This document shows, piece after piece, positions 24,548 to 33,009 of a stretch of 64,000 nucleotides of DNA (position 1 is its first letter; the number at the start of each line of letters is the position of its first letter). The notes under the pieces are model-generated. The model was not told the DNA's origin. It did not search any database and was given only the letters and a program-made list of their open reading frames with translations. A program made the position numbers and the translations under genes. The stretch is from Prolixibacteraceae bacterium UBA1413. Lineage in GTDB: Bacteria > Bacteroidota > Bacteroidia > Bacteroidales > Prolixibacteraceae. Where the stretch lies: positions 62,001 to 126,000 of the forward strand of contig DBPT01000032.1 of the NCBI GenBank assembly GCA_002304925.1, in the 5' to 3' direction.

Positions 24548-25588
24548 ATGAAAAGGATTATTTTACTTATCGCAGCCATTTTTACCTTTTATGCGGCAAT
24601 GGCACAGGACACCTCGCGTGTGACGGTCACGGAAAAAGAAGAGGTTAAGGTATCGGAAGACAGTGTGATCACCCAGGTACAGGTGAATGACAAGGAGGTC
24701 GTTACGATATCGGAAGACAGTGTGGCCACGCGGGTGAAAGTGATTGACAAGGAAGTGGTGACGGTCATCGAGGACAGCCTGGGTACCCGGGTCCGTGTGG
24801 GGGATCAGAGAGGGATTGAAGTGATTACCAATTCCGAAGGAGACACCGTGCGGATCAGGATCGGCAGGAGAATCTTCAAGGTGGTTGACGGAGAGGATGG
24901 AACCCACATCAGAACCTCCCGGGAGCCCAAAGAATGCAAAGAAAAACATGGAAAGAAAAAATTCCCCGGAACCTGGGGAGGTGTTGAGCTGGGAGCCAAT
25001 ATGTTCCACCTGGAGAATTACAGCATGTACGAGTCCGACCCTTCCCTGGCAGGTTTCTTCGACATCAACACTCCGAAATCAATTAATGTCAACCTCAATT
25101 TTGCGGAATTCAGTTTCAGCAACAAACAGAATAACTTCGCCCTGGTCACCGGGATGGGGGTGAGCTTTATGGATTACCGGTTCGATTCAGACATGAGCAT
25201 TAAAAAAAATGAGGACACCGGAATTATCATGCCGGTTGAGCTGTCCGACGATGCGGAAAAGTCAAAATTGGCAGTCTCCTACCTCACTGTTCCCATGATC
25301 CTGCAGGTAGCCACTCCCCTGAAGATGAAACTGACGCCCCTCATCCTGGGAGCCGGCATAATTGGCGGTCTGAACATCGGATCCCACACCAAGATCAAAT
25401 ACCCTGATGCCAAAGCCAAGGAACGCAGGAGTTTCCAGATCAACCCCCTGAAATATGACTTCACCGGACGTATCGGGATGGGCCCCATTTCGCTGTATGC
25501 CAACCTGGGAATGACCTCTCTCTTTAAAGCCCGGAAAGGACCTGATATCAGGCCGCTGACAGTCGGAGTCACCTTTAATTTTGACTGA
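24548..25588 (+). CDS. Secreted outer-membrane beta-barrel protein with N-terminal 19-residue repeats
   Basis: A 346-residue protein. A signal peptide (MKRIILLIAAIFTFYAAMAQ) is followed by near-identical 19-residue units at 27-45, 46-64 and 65-83 (pattern VxDKEVVTxxEDSxxTRVK) and a degenerate fourth at 84-104. A lysine-rich linker (CKEKHGKKK) leads to a barrel of about 200 residues starting GTWGGVELGANMFHL and ending PLTVGVTFNFD. The start is the ATG before the signal peptide, as the longer open frame upstream overlaps the anti-sigma gene. Third in the sigma / anti-sigma / barrel set, so probably a target or sensor of that regulon. Exact function unknown. Confidence 0.8.
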   Translation: MKRIILLIAAIFTFYAAMAQDTSRVTVTEKEEVKVSEDSVITQVQVNDKEVVTISEDSVATRVKVIDKEVVTVIEDSLGTRVRVGDQRGIEVITNSEGDTVRIRIGRRIFKVVDGEDGTHIRTSREPKECKEKHGKKKFPGTWGGVELGANMFHLENYSMYESDPSLAGFFDINTPKSINVNLNFAEFSFSNKQNNFALVTGMGVSFMDYRFDSDMSIKKNEDTGIIMPVELSDDAEKSKLAVSYLTVPMILQVATPLKMKLTPLILGAGIIGGLNIGSHTKIKYPDAKAKERRSFQINPLKYDFTGRIGMGPISLYANLGMTSLFKARKGPDIRPLTVGVTFNFD

Positions 25589-25626
25589 TCATGGTTACCG
25601 GTCGCGGTTTTCTGCTCAAAAACCGG

Positions 25627-25662
25627 ATGCCTCCTGAATAAAAAATTCAGGAGGCATTTTTT
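25627..25662 (+). terminator. Intrinsic terminator after the sigma/anti-sigma/barrel operon
   Basis: Perfect 13-bp arms ATGCCTCCTGAAT (25627-25639) and ATTCAGGAGGCAT (25645-25657) around five A, followed by a T-run to 25662. It lies 38 bp past the barrel gene's stop. Confidence 0.9.
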
Positions 25663-25707
25663 ATGGTCAACATACGGGCATTATGGCTTATCTTCGTGAT
25701 TAAGACG

Positions 25708-25715
25708 TAAATTTG
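25708..25715 (+). promoter_or_regulatory. Candidate -7 box of pepE
   Basis: TAAATTTG fits TAnnTTTG and is followed by CCG, like the box before the cyclophilin gene. It is 28 bp upstream of the ATG at 25743. No -33 element is obvious. Confidence 0.4.
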
Positions 25716-25742
25716 CCGATAAACGGCAAAAAAAAGAAAGTT

Positions 25743-26474
25743 ATGAGATTACTACTGATCAGCAATTCGACCATGCCTGGCGAGCCCTATCTTGATTATC
25801 CGAAGCAGGCAATCAAAGCGTTTTTGGGGGATAAGCCGGTGAATGCCCTTTTTATTCCCTATGCGGCGGTTACTTTTTCGTTCGATGACTATGTAGAGAA
25901 AGTTCAGGAGCGTTTTTCGGAGATCGGCCACCAGGTGACGGGTATCCACACTTTTTCCGATCCCGTGGAAGCAGTTCGCCGGGCTGAAGCCATCGTCGTC
26001 GGCGGCGGCAACACGTGGCAGCTGGTACGCATGATGCATGACAACCACCTGGTCATTGCGATCCGGGAAAAGGTATACGGCGGAACCCCCTTTATCGGCT
26101 GGAGCGCCGGCGCCAACGTAGCCTGCCCTACCCTGCGCACCACCAATGACATGCCCGTCATCGATCCCCATAGCTTTGACACCATCGGGCTGGTACCCTT
26201 CCAGATCAATCCCCATTACCTCGATGCCAACCCCGACGGCCATGCCGGGGAGACCCGCGAACAAAGGATCCTCGAATTCCTGGAAATCAATCCCGGGGTT
26301 ACAGTGTTGGGCCTTCGGGAAGGAACCATGCTCCTCCGCGAAGGAAACCAGCTCTCCCTGAAGGGAAGCCGCAAAGCCCGCATCTTCAGGAAAGGGGAAA
26401 AACCCTTGGAACTCAGTGAAACTGATGATTTCAGCTTTCTCCTCCACCAGGATTTACGGTTTCCAACCGCATGA
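25743..26474 (+). CDS. pepE: Alpha-aspartyl dipeptidase, peptidase E (S51)
   Basis: A 243-residue serine peptidase cleaving dipeptides with N-terminal aspartate. The nucleophile is the serine of FIGWSAGANVACPT; VVGGGNTWQLV and TRTTNDMPVIDP-like residues (here TLRTTNDMPVIDP) match the Salmonella enzyme, and QINPHYLDANPDGHAGETR carries the histidine. The start at 25743 (MRLLLISNSTMPG) agrees with the family; the open frame extends 10 codons upstream. Its stop overlaps the next gene's ATG (ATGA), so the pair is translationally coupled. Confidence 0.94.
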   Translation: MRLLLISNSTMPGEPYLDYPKQAIKAFLGDKPVNALFIPYAAVTFSFDDYVEKVQERFSEIGHQVTGIHTFSDPVEAVRRAEAIVVGGGNTWQLVRMMHDNHLVIAIREKVYGGTPFIGWSAGANVACPTLRTTNDMPVIDPHSFDTIGLVPFQINPHYLDANPDGHAGETREQRILEFLEINPGVTVLGLREGTMLLREGNQLSLKGSRKARIFRKGEKPLELSETDDFSFLLHQDLRFPTA

Positions 26475-28150
26475 ACAAAACAGTTCAGGCCATGGTACGA
26501 AAAACCCATGCACTCCTCATTTTTTTAATCCTCACCATGATTACAGGATGCACCCGGCAGGAAGCTGACCTTCTCATCACCAATGCTGTGGTTTATACCG
26601 TTGACCCCTACTTTTCACGGGCCGAAAGTTTTGTCGTTACCGGCGGAAAAATTACCGCCTCCGGAACTACGGCTGAAATGACGAGGCGTTTCAATGCCCG
26701 GGAAGTGGTTGATATGGAAAGGAAAGTGGTTTATCCGGGATTTATAGACGCTCATGCTCATTTTACGGGATATGGGATCAACCTGATTGAATATGCCGAT
26801 CTAAAAGGTACCCGTTCTCCCAAAGAGGTGTATGCACGGTTGCTGGCACATATTCAGAAGACAGGAGGACCCTGGCTGCTGGGACGCGGATGGGACCAGA
26901 ACGACTGGCCGGTGAAAGAATTCCCTGACAATGAGGAGCTGGACCGCCTGTTTCCTGATATTCCGGTCTATCTGGTCCGTATCGACGGCCATGCCGGTTG
27001 GTGCAATTCCAAAGCTCTGAAAATCGCCGGTGTGACGGCAGAAATCAGGATCGATGGGGGAGAGGTGGTACTGAAAAACGGAAAACCCTCGGGCATACTC
27101 ATCGATAATGCCCGAACACTGGTCACCCGATTGATCCCTGTACCCGGCAGCGATTTGAAGATCAAAGCATTGCATGCCGCACAGGAAAACTGCCTCAGAG
27201 CCGGCCTCACTTCGGTGACCGACTGTGGATTGCCCAAATCAACCATTCTCCTGATGGACAGCCTCCACAAATCAGGGATCCTGAAAATCCGCATCAACGC
27301 CATGATCAATCCCGATCAGGAAAATTTCGACCACTTCCTGAAAAACGGAATTTACAAAACCGACCGTTTGCAGGTCAACACAATAAAGATTTATGCCGAC
27401 GGGGCGCTGGGATCCCGCGGCGCCCTTATGTTGGAACCTTACTCCGACGATCCGGGGAACCGGGGATTGCAGATTGCCCCGCAGGAATTTTACGACGACA
27501 TCTGCAGCAAAGCGCTTCAGTACGGCTATCAGGTCTCCACCCACGCCATCGGAGACAGCGCCAACCGGCTGGTGCTGAACACCTACGGACGCTTCCTGGG
27601 AGGTAAAAATGACAGACGGTGGCGCATTGAACATGCCCAGGTGGTCTATCCCTCCGATTTTTTACTCTTTGCCAGATATTCGGTCGTGCCCTCAATACAG
27701 GCGACCCACGCCACCAGCGACATGGAGTGGGCCGGAGAACGGCTGGGGGAAGAACGACTCCGGGGGGCCTATGCCTACCGCCAGCTCCTTCAGCAGCTGG
27801 GATGGATTCCCAACGGCACCGACTTCCCTATCGAAGCCATCTTCCCCCTTAATACCTTTTATGCCGCAGTCTTCCGCACCGATCATACCGGCTGCCCCAC
27901 AGGAGGATTTCAGATGGAAAACAGCCTCTCCCGCGAAGAAGCCCTCCGTTCCATGACCCTATGGGCCGCCAAAGCTTCGTTCGAAGAAAATGAAAAAGGA
28001 AGCCTGGAACCCGGTAAATGGGCCGACTTCGTGGTCCTCGACACCGACCTGATGACGGCATCACCCGAAGAAATCCTGAATGCCACGGTGGTGGCGACAT
28101 ACATCGCCGGCGAAAAAGTCTACCCTCAGGACGCAACTTTTTATCCATGA
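26471..28150 (+). CDS. YtcJ-like amidohydrolase, probable lipoprotein
   Basis: A 559-residue metal-dependent hydrolase of the amidohydrolase superfamily. A signal sequence ends with the lipobox ITGC, so it is probably lipid-anchored. Metal ligands are the HxH in FIDAHAHFTGYG, the histidine of STHAIGDSAN, the histidine of WRIEHAQVV and the aspartate in NGTDFPIE. YtcJ-type proteins deacylate or hydrolyse amide bonds; the substrate is unknown. The ATG at 26471 overlaps the pepE stop. An ATG at 26492 would give a shorter, more normal signal peptide and is an alternative. Both fit a pair acting on peptides or amides outside the cytoplasm. Confidence 0.9.
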   Translation: MNKTVQAMVRKTHALLIFLILTMITGCTRQEADLLITNAVVYTVDPYFSRAESFVVTGGKITASGTTAEMTRRFNAREVVDMERKVVYPGFIDAHAHFTGYGINLIEYADLKGTRSPKEVYARLLAHIQKTGGPWLLGRGWDQNDWPVKEFPDNEELDRLFPDIPVYLVRIDGHAGWCNSKALKIAGVTAEIRIDGGEVVLKNGKPSGILIDNARTLVTRLIPVPGSDLKIKALHAAQENCLRAGLTSVTDCGLPKSTILLMDSLHKSGILKIRINAMINPDQENFDHFLKNGIYKTDRLQVNTIKIYADGALGSRGALMLEPYSDDPGNRGLQIAPQEFYDDICSKALQYGYQVSTHAIGDSANRLVLNTYGRFLGGKNDRRWRIEHAQVVYPSDFLLFARYSVVPSIQATHATSDMEWAGERLGEERLRGAYAYRQLLQQLGWIPNGTDFPIEAIFPLNTFYAAVFRTDHTGCPTGGFQMENSLSREEALRSMTLWAAKASFEENEKGSLEPGKWADFVVLDTDLMTASPEEILNATVVATYIAGEKVYPQDATFYP

Positions 28151-28181
28151 AATACATCTTATTCAGAATAAGATCCATGAC

Positions 28182-29186
28182 ATGAAAAACCACCTCCTGT
28201 TGTTTCTGCTGTTCCTGGCTCCCTTCCTGCAGCCGGGATGCACGACGGATTCAATCGACGAACCATTGTCCTTCCCCAAGGAGGTCAACTTTGAGATCAG
28301 TGACCACCTTTTCCCCGGAAAAGTCATCAAAGTACTTGAGGCCAGGGACGAGAAAAACTACGGTTTTGCTGTTGGCCGTGAGGTTTTTCTCTTCCGGAAC
28401 GGTGTGAAAAGCCATCATATTCTCTCTTCTGATATCATGGACCTGGCCTGGAACGAACAGGACCAGTCGTGGTGGGCGGGGACTCATTCCTCCGGACTGG
28501 CACGAATCGGGGAGGGGGAAGTGACCTTTTTCACCCAAGCTTCCCACAAACTGCCCCGCGATTTGGTTTCTCACGTCGCTTGCGACAGCAACGGCAGGGT
28601 GTGGTTCAGCAGTTCTGCCCACCTCCTGGGAGGAGTTGGCTGTTATGAGGAGGGATCTATCCAGTTTTTCACCCCCGAGAACTCCTTCCTCCCTGACAAT
28701 CTCATCAAGAGTATCGTCTGCCGGGGCAAGAAAACCTGGATCGCCACCGGCGGTACCGTGACCCGGCAAAAAGTGGTCGAAATCACAGGCGACGACTGGA
28801 AATTGTTACCCATAGAGGGGTATTATCTGACGCAAATGGATATAAGCAGCCAGAGCACCCTTTATGTCATTGATGATGTTGGCCTCTCCTCCTCTTTTAT
28901 GAACCACAAGGTTTACCGCTTGAAGGATGATAAGGTGGATAACATTCTACCCGAACAATCGCGGTTTGACTTTCATCCCTGGCGGCTGAAAGCCGACCTT
29001 AGGGATTATCTCTGGCTTGCAGGGTTTGGTTCCGGGGAAAAAATGGAAATTTCGGTTTTTGACGGTGAGCAGTGGCAGGAGGCTCCGGCAGATTTCCCCA
29101 TCCTCACCGTCTACTGCATGGCTGTGGATCGTTTAAACGGCTTCTGGATGGGTACCGACGATGGGATTTACCTCCTCAGGCAGTAA
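28182..29186 (+). CDS. Lipoprotein with beta-propeller repeats
   Basis: A 334-residue protein. The signal peptide ends LQPGC, a lipobox. The body contains propeller blades of the two-component-regulator type, with WWAGTHSSGLARIGEG, RVWFSSSAHLLGGVGCYEEG and FWMGTDDGIYLLRQ. It lacks kinase or output domains, so it is a free sensor-like or structural propeller, not a hybrid regulator. It follows the amidohydrolase by 31 bp and ends 8 bp before the convergent hemW. No specific function can be given. Confidence 0.75.
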   Translation: MKNHLLLFLLFLAPFLQPGCTTDSIDEPLSFPKEVNFEISDHLFPGKVIKVLEARDEKNYGFAVGREVFLFRNGVKSHHILSSDIMDLAWNEQDQSWWAGTHSSGLARIGEGEVTFFTQASHKLPRDLVSHVACDSNGRVWFSSSAHLLGGVGCYEEGSIQFFTPENSFLPDNLIKSIVCRGKKTWIATGGTVTRQKVVEITGDDWKLLPIEGYYLTQMDISSQSTLYVIDDVGLSSSFMNHKVYRLKDDKVDNILPEQSRFDFHPWRLKADLRDYLWLAGFGSGEKMEISVFDGEQWQEAPADFPILTVYCMAVDRLNGFWMGTDDGIYLLRQ

Positions 29187-29194
29187 GAGGGCGA

Positions 29195-30322
29195 TCATTC
29201 CCTGATCAGTTCCAGGAGAATCCGGTCGGAAATCAGAATCCCAGCAGGGGTCAGCCGGAGCACATCGCCTTCTTGTTCCAGAAAACCATCGTGAAGATAA
29301 GGGAGGGCAGACCTGAAAACTCCCCCAGCCTCCTCGTCTCCATGGACCCTGCGGATTTCAGCCAGGGAAATCCCCCACCGGGTCCGGAAACGGGTAATCA
29401 AATAATCATTTAACCGCTCCTTTTCAGATAAAACTTCCTCGTCGAAAGGGAGTTTTCTGGCTTTCAGGGCCTCGAGATACAGGTCCAGGTCAGCAAGATT
29501 CCATTGTCTCGACAGGCCGTTGTAGGAGTGGGCCGAGGGGCCCAAACCCAGGTATTTTTCACCAAACCAGTAACCGCAGTTGTGCCTGGAATAGGCGCCG
29601 TTTTTCGCAAAATTGGAGATTTCGTAGTGTTCGAAACCAGCTTCCGACGTTTTCTTCACCAGCAGGTCGAATTGGGAAAGGCTCTCTTCTTCAGAGGTTT
29701 CGGTGAGGGTTCCTTTCCGGAGGCATTCAAAAAAGGGAGTTCCTTCGTGATAGGTCAGGTGATAGGCCGAAATGTGGTTCACCGGAAGGGACAACGCCGT
29801 GTCGAGATTGCTTTCCCATTCCGGAAGGGTCATCCCGGGAATGCTATAGATCAGGTCAATGCTGATGTCGGTGAACCCTGCCCCGCGGGCGTAATCCACT
29901 GCCTGAAAGGCCTGGCGGGCCGTATGGCGGCGGTTCATCAGCCGGAGGTGGCTGTCACGGAACGACTGAATGCCTATGCTGAGCCGGTTGACGCCCGTCC
30001 TCGCCCAGGATTCCGCAACGCCGGAATCCACATCATCGGGATTGACCTCCAGGGAGACTTCGGCAGAGGGGTCTAATTTGAAAAACCGCCTCAGCGTCCC
30101 CATCAGAAAGGCCACGTCCTCCGCCCCCAACAGGGATGGGGTGCCACCCCCGAAATAGACCGTTTTCACCCGTTCCCCTTTCAAAAAATCCGATTGCAGC
30201 TCCGCCTCCACGACCAAAGCTTCCTTGAAAAAAGAAAGCCGTGTCACTTCCGTGGTCTTGTAAAAATCACAGTAATGACAACGCCTACGGCAAAAGGGGA
30301 TGTGAACGTAAATTCCCGCCAT
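29195..30322 (-). CDS. hemW: Radical SAM protein HemW (heme chaperone)
   Basis: A 375-residue radical SAM protein. The cluster motif is FCRRRCHYCDFY, that is CxxxCxxC followed by F rather than the fourth cysteine of HemN, so it is the heme-chaperone HemW and not an oxygen-independent coproporphyrinogen oxidase. GGGTPSLLG and EVNPDDVD are the SAM-binding motifs, and RLSIGIQSF follows. The C-terminal HemN-like domain is present and complete. Converges with the propeller lipoprotein gene. Confidence 0.9.
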   Translation of the reverse strand: MAGIYVHIPFCRRRCHYCDFYKTTEVTRLSFFKEALVVEAELQSDFLKGERVKTVYFGGGTPSLLGAEDVAFLMGTLRRFFKLDPSAEVSLEVNPDDVDSGVAESWARTGVNRLSIGIQSFRDSHLRLMNRRHTARQAFQAVDYARGAGFTDISIDLIYSIPGMTLPEWESNLDTALSLPVNHISAYHLTYHEGTPFFECLRKGTLTETSEEESLSQFDLLVKKTSEAGFEHYEISNFAKNGAYSRHNCGYWFGEKYLGLGPSAHSYNGLSRQWNLADLDLYLEALKARKLPFDEEVLSEKERLNDYLITRFRTRWGISLAEIRRVHGDEEAGGVFRSALPYLHDGFLEQEGDVLRLTPAGILISDRILLELIRE

Positions 30323-30387
30323 GCATGAAGGATTACAACAGCAATGCTATCCGGAATAACACCACCCGAATTGACAGAATTTCCCTG

Positions 30388-30831
30388 CTATAACCTGACC
30401 AGGTCCTCAAATTTTTCTATGTCTTCGGAAATGGTTTTCAGGGAGGTCTCCTTGTAAAACCGGGCGATGTCCTTTCTGAGCTCCTCATATTTAAAATGAA
30501 CAGGGCAGAAAGGGGTGGTGGTATCATGCGATTTGCAGGGTCGCAATCCAATCAGACAGTTGGTGAAAAACTCCTCGCCATCCACGTTGATCACAATATC
30601 CCACAGGGAAATCTCCTCCGGTTCCCGGGCCAGACTGAAACCGCCGTTGGGTCCTTTAGTAGATACCAGGAGTTTCTGTTTCACCAGGTTTTGTAATATC
30701 TTCCCCAAAAAGGGGGACGAGAGATGGAGGTCTTCCGAAATTTTACGGATCCCGATGCGGGTATTTTTTTCGGAATACTTGGCCATGTAGATAAGAGCCC
30801 GTAATGCGTACTTGCAAGTATTAGACAACAT
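30388..30831 (-). CDS. Rrf2-family transcriptional regulator with three conserved cysteines
   Basis: A 147-residue winged-helix regulator. It starts MLSNTCKYALRALIYMAKYS and has the helix-turn-helix IRKISEDLHLSSPFLGKILQ and the wing GPNGGFSLAR. Cysteines at 92, 99 and 109 are in the place where IscR, NsrR and RsrR hold an iron-sulfur cluster (C92, C98, C104 in IscR). The spacing is slightly wider, so an Fe-S cluster is likely but not certain. It lies 65 bp upstream of hemW on the same strand, hinting at a link with iron or heme status. Confidence 0.9.
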   Translation of the reverse strand: MLSNTCKYALRALIYMAKYSEKNTRIGIRKISEDLHLSSPFLGKILQNLVKQKLLVSTKGPNGGFSLAREPEEISLWDIVINVDGEEFFTNCLIGLRPCKSHDTTTPFCPVHFKYEELRKDIARFYKETSLKTISEDIEKFEDLVRL

Positions 30832-30901
30832 ATTTCAAGGTTTTATTTTCGCGGGAGAAGTCACGGTCATCGAATGAGTGAAATTTCAACGGCTTTTTAC
30901 A

Positions 30902-31354
30902 TTACTCCTTATACGACGCTATCGGGATTTTGTCTATCCGGCGCTGGTGGCGGCCTCCTTCGAAAGAAGTATCCAGAAAAGCGTCCACAATGGCAATGGC
31001 TTCCCTATCGGTAACAAACCGGCCGGGAATAGAACATATGTTGGCATCATTATGCTGCCGGGCCAATCGGGCTATTTCGGGTTTCCAGCACAACGCCGAC
31101 CTAATCTTCGGATGTTTGTTTGCTGTCATGCTGATTCCTTGTCCCGTTCCGCAAAAGGTAATGCCAAACGGGTAAGCACCGCTGCTCACCGCCTGGGCTA
31201 TCGCATGCCCATATTCGGGATAGTCGCAGCTTTCATCAGAAAAACATCCCAGATCTGAAAAAGAAATTCCTCTTTCCCTGAAATAGGCGATGATCGCCTG
31301 CTTCCTGGCAAATCCCGCATGGTCACTTGCCAGGGCAATGATAAAACCGCTCAT
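30902..31354 (-). CDS. rpiB: Ribose-5-phosphate isomerase B
   Basis: A 150-residue sugar isomerase converting ribose 5-phosphate and ribulose 5-phosphate. Family motifs are ASDHAGFARK near the N-terminus, FCGTGQGISMTANK with the catalytic cysteine at position 68, and HNDANICSIPGRF. Length is standard. It is a single minus-strand gene between the Rrf2 gene and the flippase. The preceding hairpin at 31365-31394 lies in its leader. Confidence 0.95.
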   Translation of the reverse strand: MSGFIIALASDHAGFARKQAIIAYFRERGISFSDLGCFSDESCDYPEYGHAIAQAVSSGAYPFGITFCGTGQGISMTANKHPKIRSALCWKPEIARLARQHNDANICSIPGRFVTDREAIAIVDAFLDTSFEGGRHQRRIDKIPIASYKE

Positions 31355-31364
31355 ATAAACTTCC

Positions 31365-31394
31365 TTTTAAAACCACCCTGCTTTTCCGGTGGTT
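31365..31394 (-). terminator. Candidate terminator of the flippase gene
   Basis: Arms AACCACC (31371-31377) and GGTGGTT (31388-31394), 7 bp with a 10-nt loop. Read on the minus strand the stem is followed by TTTTAAAAGG. It lies 28 bp past the flippase stop. Confidence 0.5.
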
Positions 31395-31421
31395 GCAACA
31401 AATTTAATACTTTTTACTTCT

Positions 31422-32909
31422 TTATCCTTTTTTCTTTTTTAATATTGAGAGAAGTTCCTTTTTTTCGAGGCCTGAAATGATGCCCAGAAAGGCCAGCAAC
31501 AGCAGTGAATTGAGGAAGTATTTAAGGGCCGGGAATAGTGGGGCGGAAAAGCGTGACAGAATATACATAAGGATGGCTGCGGCAAAATAGATGCCGATCC
31601 GTTTCAGGTCGTATGGGATGGGGTAGTATTTTTGTCCCCAGAAATAATTAATTACCATCATGATAAAGAAACAGATGAAGACCGTGATGGCTGATCCCAT
31701 ATATCCTATGAGGGGAATCAGCAGGAAATTGAGGAGGATGGTGATGACGGCGCCTGTTAGGGCGATATAGGCGCCGTACCAGGTGCGGTCTTTTAGTTTG
31801 TACCAGATGGAAGCGCTGAAGAAGATGCCGAAAAAGAGATCGGCCATCAGGATGATAGGAACGACTTTGAGTCCGGGATGGTATTCGGGGGGGATCAATA
31901 GTTTGACGATGTCGATGTAAAGGGTCATTCCAAGGAAAATGAGCAATCCGAAAATGATGAAATATTTCATCACTATGGCATAAATTTTCGGATTTTCGGT
32001 ATCTTCGGAGGAGCTGCGGGAAAAGAAAAAGGGCTCAAAGGCATAGCGGAATGCCTGGATAAACATGTTCATGAGCACTCCCAGCTTATAGTTGGCGCCA
32101 TAGATACCCAGTTGGAACATGGGATCTTGTTCGGCAGGAATCAGGAAGGGGATCAGGATTTTGTCGATGTTCTGGTTGACCATTCCGGCCAGGCCGATCA
32201 CCAGAATGGGGAAAGAGTAACCCATCATTTTCCGGAAGAGGGAGCTGTCAAATTCAAGACGCACCGACAGGATTTCGGGCATCAGCAGGAGCAGGGTGGA
32301 GAGTGATGCCAGCAGGTTGGCGATGAAGACATAGCCAACACCGACGGATGGATCATATACCCTGCTAATTATCCCTTCGGGATAATATTGGATAATCAAT
32401 GGGCAGAGGGAAAGGAAAAAGAGGTTGAGGCCAATGTTGAGGGCGATGTTGATCAGTTTTACGACGGCAAATTTTACGGGACGGCTTTGCAGCCGCAGTT
32501 GTGCAAACGGAATGGAAGTCACCGCATCAAGACCCACGGTAACCGCCAGCCACCATACAAATTCGGGATGATCCCCGTATTGCATGGCCGTGGCAATCTC
32601 CTTCTTGAACAAAAACATCACCGACAGGAATAACAACGTGGTGGTAAAAAGGGAAATGACCGAAGTGGAAAATACCTTTTCACGGTCATCGCTTTGGGAG
32701 GCAAATCTGAAATATCCGGTTTCCATACCGTAGGTGAGCAGAATAATGGCAAAAGCCACATATCCGTACAGGTTACTGACCACCCCATACTCTTCGGGTC
32801 TGAAAATACCGGCATGATAAGGTACCAGCCACCAGTTCAGAAACCGGCCCACAATGCTGCTGATCCCATAAATGGCTGTATCTCCCAGTAATTTTCTGAA
32901 AGGATTCAA
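31422..32909 (-). CDS. Polysaccharide flippase, MATE/Wzx-like
   Basis: A 495-residue membrane protein with about 12-14 transmembrane helices, the pattern of polysaccharide biosynthesis (Wzx-type) flippases that move lipid-linked glycans. The N-terminal region is DTAIYGISSIVGRFLNWWLV, followed by PYHAGIFRPEEYGVVSNLYG, which resembles the family's first two helices and loop. There are no glycosyltransferase genes beside it, so it is an isolated flippase and its substrate is unknown. The C-terminus is a short basic KKELLSILKKKKG. Divergent from the glutaminyl cyclase gene. Confidence 0.85.
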   Translation of the reverse strand: MNPFRKLLGDTAIYGISSIVGRFLNWWLVPYHAGIFRPEEYGVVSNLYGYVAFAIILLTYGMETGYFRFASQSDDREKVFSTSVISLFTTTLLFLSVMFLFKKEIATAMQYGDHPEFVWWLAVTVGLDAVTSIPFAQLRLQSRPVKFAVVKLINIALNIGLNLFFLSLCPLIIQYYPEGIISRVYDPSVGVGYVFIANLLASLSTLLLLMPEILSVRLEFDSSLFRKMMGYSFPILVIGLAGMVNQNIDKILIPFLIPAEQDPMFQLGIYGANYKLGVLMNMFIQAFRYAFEPFFFSRSSSEDTENPKIYAIVMKYFIIFGLLIFLGMTLYIDIVKLLIPPEYHPGLKVVPIILMADLFFGIFFSASIWYKLKDRTWYGAYIALTGAVITILLNFLLIPLIGYMGSAITVFICFFIMMVINYFWGQKYYPIPYDLKRIGIYFAAAILMYILSRFSAPLFPALKYFLNSLLLLAFLGIISGLEKKELLSILKKKKG

Positions 32910-32925
32910 AACAATCTTTTTTTAA

Positions 32926-32933
32926 CAAAGATA
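32926..32933 (-). promoter_or_regulatory. Candidate -7 box of the flippase gene
   Basis: Minus strand 32933-32926 reads TATCTTTG, fitting TAnnTTTG, 17 bp upstream of the ATG. Confidence 0.35.
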
Positions 32934-32979
32934 AAATTCAAAATAAAACCGTTTCATTTAATTTCAGGATAGTTCTGTT

Positions 32980-32987
32980 TACTTTTG
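32980..32987 (+). promoter_or_regulatory. Candidate -7 box of the glutaminyl cyclase gene
   Basis: TACTTTTG fits TAnnTTTG, 23 bp upstream of the ATG at 33010. Together with the opposite box it makes a compact divergent promoter region of about 100 bp. Confidence 0.4.
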
Positions 32988-33009
32988 CATCAAAAATAGA
33001 TCCGATGGT

